Shown in pieces: positions 4,902 through 6,680 of a DNA stretch of 6,680 nt. Position numbers and translations under genes: made by a program. The stretch's first letter is position 1, and every line of letters begins with the position of its first letter. The notes beneath the pieces are model-generated. The model saw only the letters and a program-made list of their open reading frames with translations, had not been told where the DNA came from and searched no databases. This DNA is from Bacillota bacterium (GTDB lineage Bacteria; Bacillota; Clostridia; Lachnospirales; Lachnospiraceae): assembly GCA_023424995.1 (NCBI GenBank), contig JAFADH010000199.1:1-6680 (forward strand). The letters run 5' to 3'.

Positions 4902-6680
4902 ATGAAAATATATTTCTTTTCAGGAACACATTGGGATAGGGAATGGTACCAGACATATCAGGAATTTCGCTTTAAACTGGTAAAAATGTTGGATCATTTA
5001 ATCGAAGGCCTGGAGCAAAATAAGGATTATGGGGTTTTTCACCTGGATGGGCAGACCATTATATTAGAGGACTACCTTGCAATCAGGCCGCAGAATAGAA
5101 TGAGGCTGGAAAAGCTTATCCAAAGCGGTAAATTACTGATTGGTCCATGGTACTGTATGCCGGATGAAGTTTTACTGTCAGGAGAAAGCTTAATTAAAAA
5201 TCTGCAGCTGGGGCATAAAAGAGCAAGAGCTTACGGACATGATCCGCTTAAATACGGATACATTTGTGACATCTTTGGACATATTGCACAGATGCCGCAG
5301 ATCTTCAGGGAATTTGGCATTAACCATGCCTTGCTGGGACGGGGAACCAATGAACATACAACCTTACCGCATTTTACCTGGGAGGGAATTGACGACAGCA
5401 GAATTACTGCCTTTAAGCTTGCGGACGGAAACGGATACGGAAATTTTTCGCTGGAGGTTGTTGCTCCCAGGCATGCATCTGCTAATGAAAAGGAACGTAT
5501 CAGAAAATTAGTTGATTATGAAATAAATCGCAGCAACCTGCCAATTGTTTTGCTTATGGATGCCATAGACCATAATTTTTATGATGAGAACACTCCGGAA
5601 TATCTCTCTGTTATTAAGGAATTGTACCCGGATGCTGAGGTGTATCACTCCAATATTATGGATATGTGTAAAGAACTGGATCAATATCATAATCTTCCTG
5701 TAAAAAAGGGAGAGATTTATGAACCGGCCAGAGACAAAAAGCCCTATATTCACTTAATAGCCAATACTCTTTCCAGCAGATACCCGATAAAAAAATATAA
5801 TGACCTCATACAGACCATGCTGGAAAAGCAGGTACATCCGCTGCACGCCTTCGGATTGGTGGAGGTAGCCGAAGGATTTTTAAATCTGGCAAATCAATAT
5901 TTACTGCAGAATCATCCCCATGATTCTATTTGCGGCTGCAGTATTGACCAGGTGCATAAGGACATGGAATATCGTTTTGACCAGGCATATATGATAGGCA
6001 GCCAGATTTTAGATGAATTCAGAAATAGTAATAAAAAGGAAGAGAAAAGCACGAATAAGGTGATCAAACTTTTCAACCCTCTTCCCTACGCCTATCAACG
6101 CGTGATTGAGGTTGAAATTGATTTTGAAGCCGGCTACCCGGCAAAATACCAGGAGCCCTTTGGCTATGAGCTTATAAACAGCTTCAGGATATACGACGCC
6201 GATGGTATTGAGCTTCCCTATGGAATCAGTGATATAAAGACGAATTATTGCAAAAGAGTATACAACCAAAATGTAATTTATGTTGATTGCTATAAGGTGG
6301 TGTTGGAAGTTAAATTACTTCCTATGGGCTTTACCGAACTTTCCGTTGTTTCCTTTGGGGAGGCGGCAAGATGCTTTGATAGAATGCCGCAGACGGAGAA
6401 TAAGGCTTCCAACGAATTTATAGAGTTAACAATTCAACAAAACGGCTGCCTTACAATTTATGATAAACGCACCCGGAAGGAATATAGAGATTTGCTTACT
6501 GTCGTTGATGATGGGGATATAGGAGATGGGTCGTATCATGTCAATCCGGTCTGCGATATTTCTGTCACCAATACAACCGCCAGAATAGAAAAGGTTGAAA
6601 ACAATGTAAACAGGGTGACTTTTAAAATAACACAGAGCTTATTACTTCCGGAGCAAATGATTTGGGACAAGTTCGGTATT
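4902..6680 (+). CDS. Alpha-mannosidase, glycoside hydrolase family 38 (3' end beyond window)
   Basis: The frame is open for 593 codons to the right edge; family members are usually about 850-1000 residues, so roughly a third is missing. GH38 enzymes are zinc-dependent retaining alpha-mannosidases. SGTHWDREWY (7-16) carries the metal-binding H10-x-D12. GYICDIFGH (119-127) holds the likely nucleophile D123. MDAIDHN (219-225) is the probable acid/base region (D223, inferred from bacterial relatives). NHPHDSICGCS (337-347) supplies the likely zinc ligand H340. The catalytic barrel covers about 1-270, the helical middle domain about 285-375, and the beta-rich C-terminal region begins after about 385. 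There is no signal peptide, so it acts inside the cell on imported manno-oligosaccharides or mannosyl conjugates; linkage specificity is not evident. TGGAG (4889-4893) lies 8 bases before the ATG, which overlaps an upstream micro-ORF stop. It is separated from the exporter cluster by a terminator. Confidence 0.95.
   Translation, partial: MKIYFFSGTHWDREWYQTYQEFRFKLVKMLDHLIEGLEQNKDYGVFHLDGQTIILEDYLAIRPQNRMRLEKLIQSGKLLIGPWYCMPDEVLLSGESLIKNLQLGHKRARAYGHDPLKYGYICDIFGHIAQMPQIFREFGINHALLGRGTNEHTTLPHFTWEGIDDSRITAFKLADGNGYGNFSLEVVAPRHASANEKERIRKLVDYEINRSNLPIVLLMDAIDHNFYDENTPEYLSVIKELYPDAEVYHSNIMDMCKELDQYHNLPVKKGEIYEPARDKKPYIHLIANTLSSRYPIKKYNDLIQTMLEKQVHPLHAFGLVEVAEGFLNLANQYLLQNHPHDSICGCSIDQVHKDMEYRFDQAYMIGSQILDEFRNSNKKEEKSTNKVIKLFNPLPYAYQRVIEVEIDFEAGYPAKYQEPFGYELINSFRIYDADGIELPYGISDIKTNYCKRVYNQNVIYVDCYKVVLEVKLLPMGFTELSVVSFGEAARCFDRMPQTENKASNEFIELTIQQNGCLTIYDKRTRKEYRDLLTVVDDGDIGDGSYHVNPVCDISVTNTTARIEKVENNVNRVTFKITQSLLLPEQMIWDKFGI

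Noticed and set aside
6009..6269. An 86-codon minus-strand frame over the mannosidase
   Set aside because: It is antisense to the GH38 coding sequence and has no independent support. The same applies to the minus frame at 5508-5753 and the plus frame at 5239-5511.

Overview
The window looks like chromosomal DNA of a low-to-moderate GC Gram-positive anaerobe, most likely a Clostridia/Lachnospiraceae-type Firmicute. The evidence is strong AGGAGG-type ribosome binding sites, AT-rich intergenic DNA with TATAAT-like promoters, and protein families typical of such genomes. The assignment is inferred from style, not from a marker gene.

Layout. Positions 1-640 hold no convincing complete gene. They contain a possible leftward gene cut by the left edge, a 168-bp palindromic miniature inverted-repeat element (167-334), and an AT-rich promoter region with dyad symmetry (about 519-600). 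A rightward gene cluster follows. It encodes a cytoplasmic class C beta-lactamase-fold serine hydrolase (648-1814), then the three parts of an ABC-2-type exporter of the COG4587/COG3694/COG4586 kind: permease (1894-2712), permease (2851-3633) and ATPase (3635-4627). The cluster ends in a perfect 15-bp-stem terminator (4662-4697). After a 204-nt leader, a GH38 alpha-mannosidase gene starts at 4902. It stays open for 593 codons and runs off the right edge.

How the parts fit. The two different permeases and one ATPase would form a heteromeric exporter, with the ATPase translationally coupled to the second permease. The serine hydrolase is upstream on the same strand with no terminator between, so it is probably co-transcribed. 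A role on the exporter's substrate is only a hypothesis. The mannosidase is a separate transcription unit and need not be related.

No clearly new biological system is evident. The most unusual items are the miniature element, whose arm mismatches mostly become G-U pairs if transcribed leftward; dyads around both promoter regions; a 138-nt gap with a dyad inside an otherwise tight ABC operon; and two overlapping micro-ORFs linked by ATGA steps ahead of the mannosidase.
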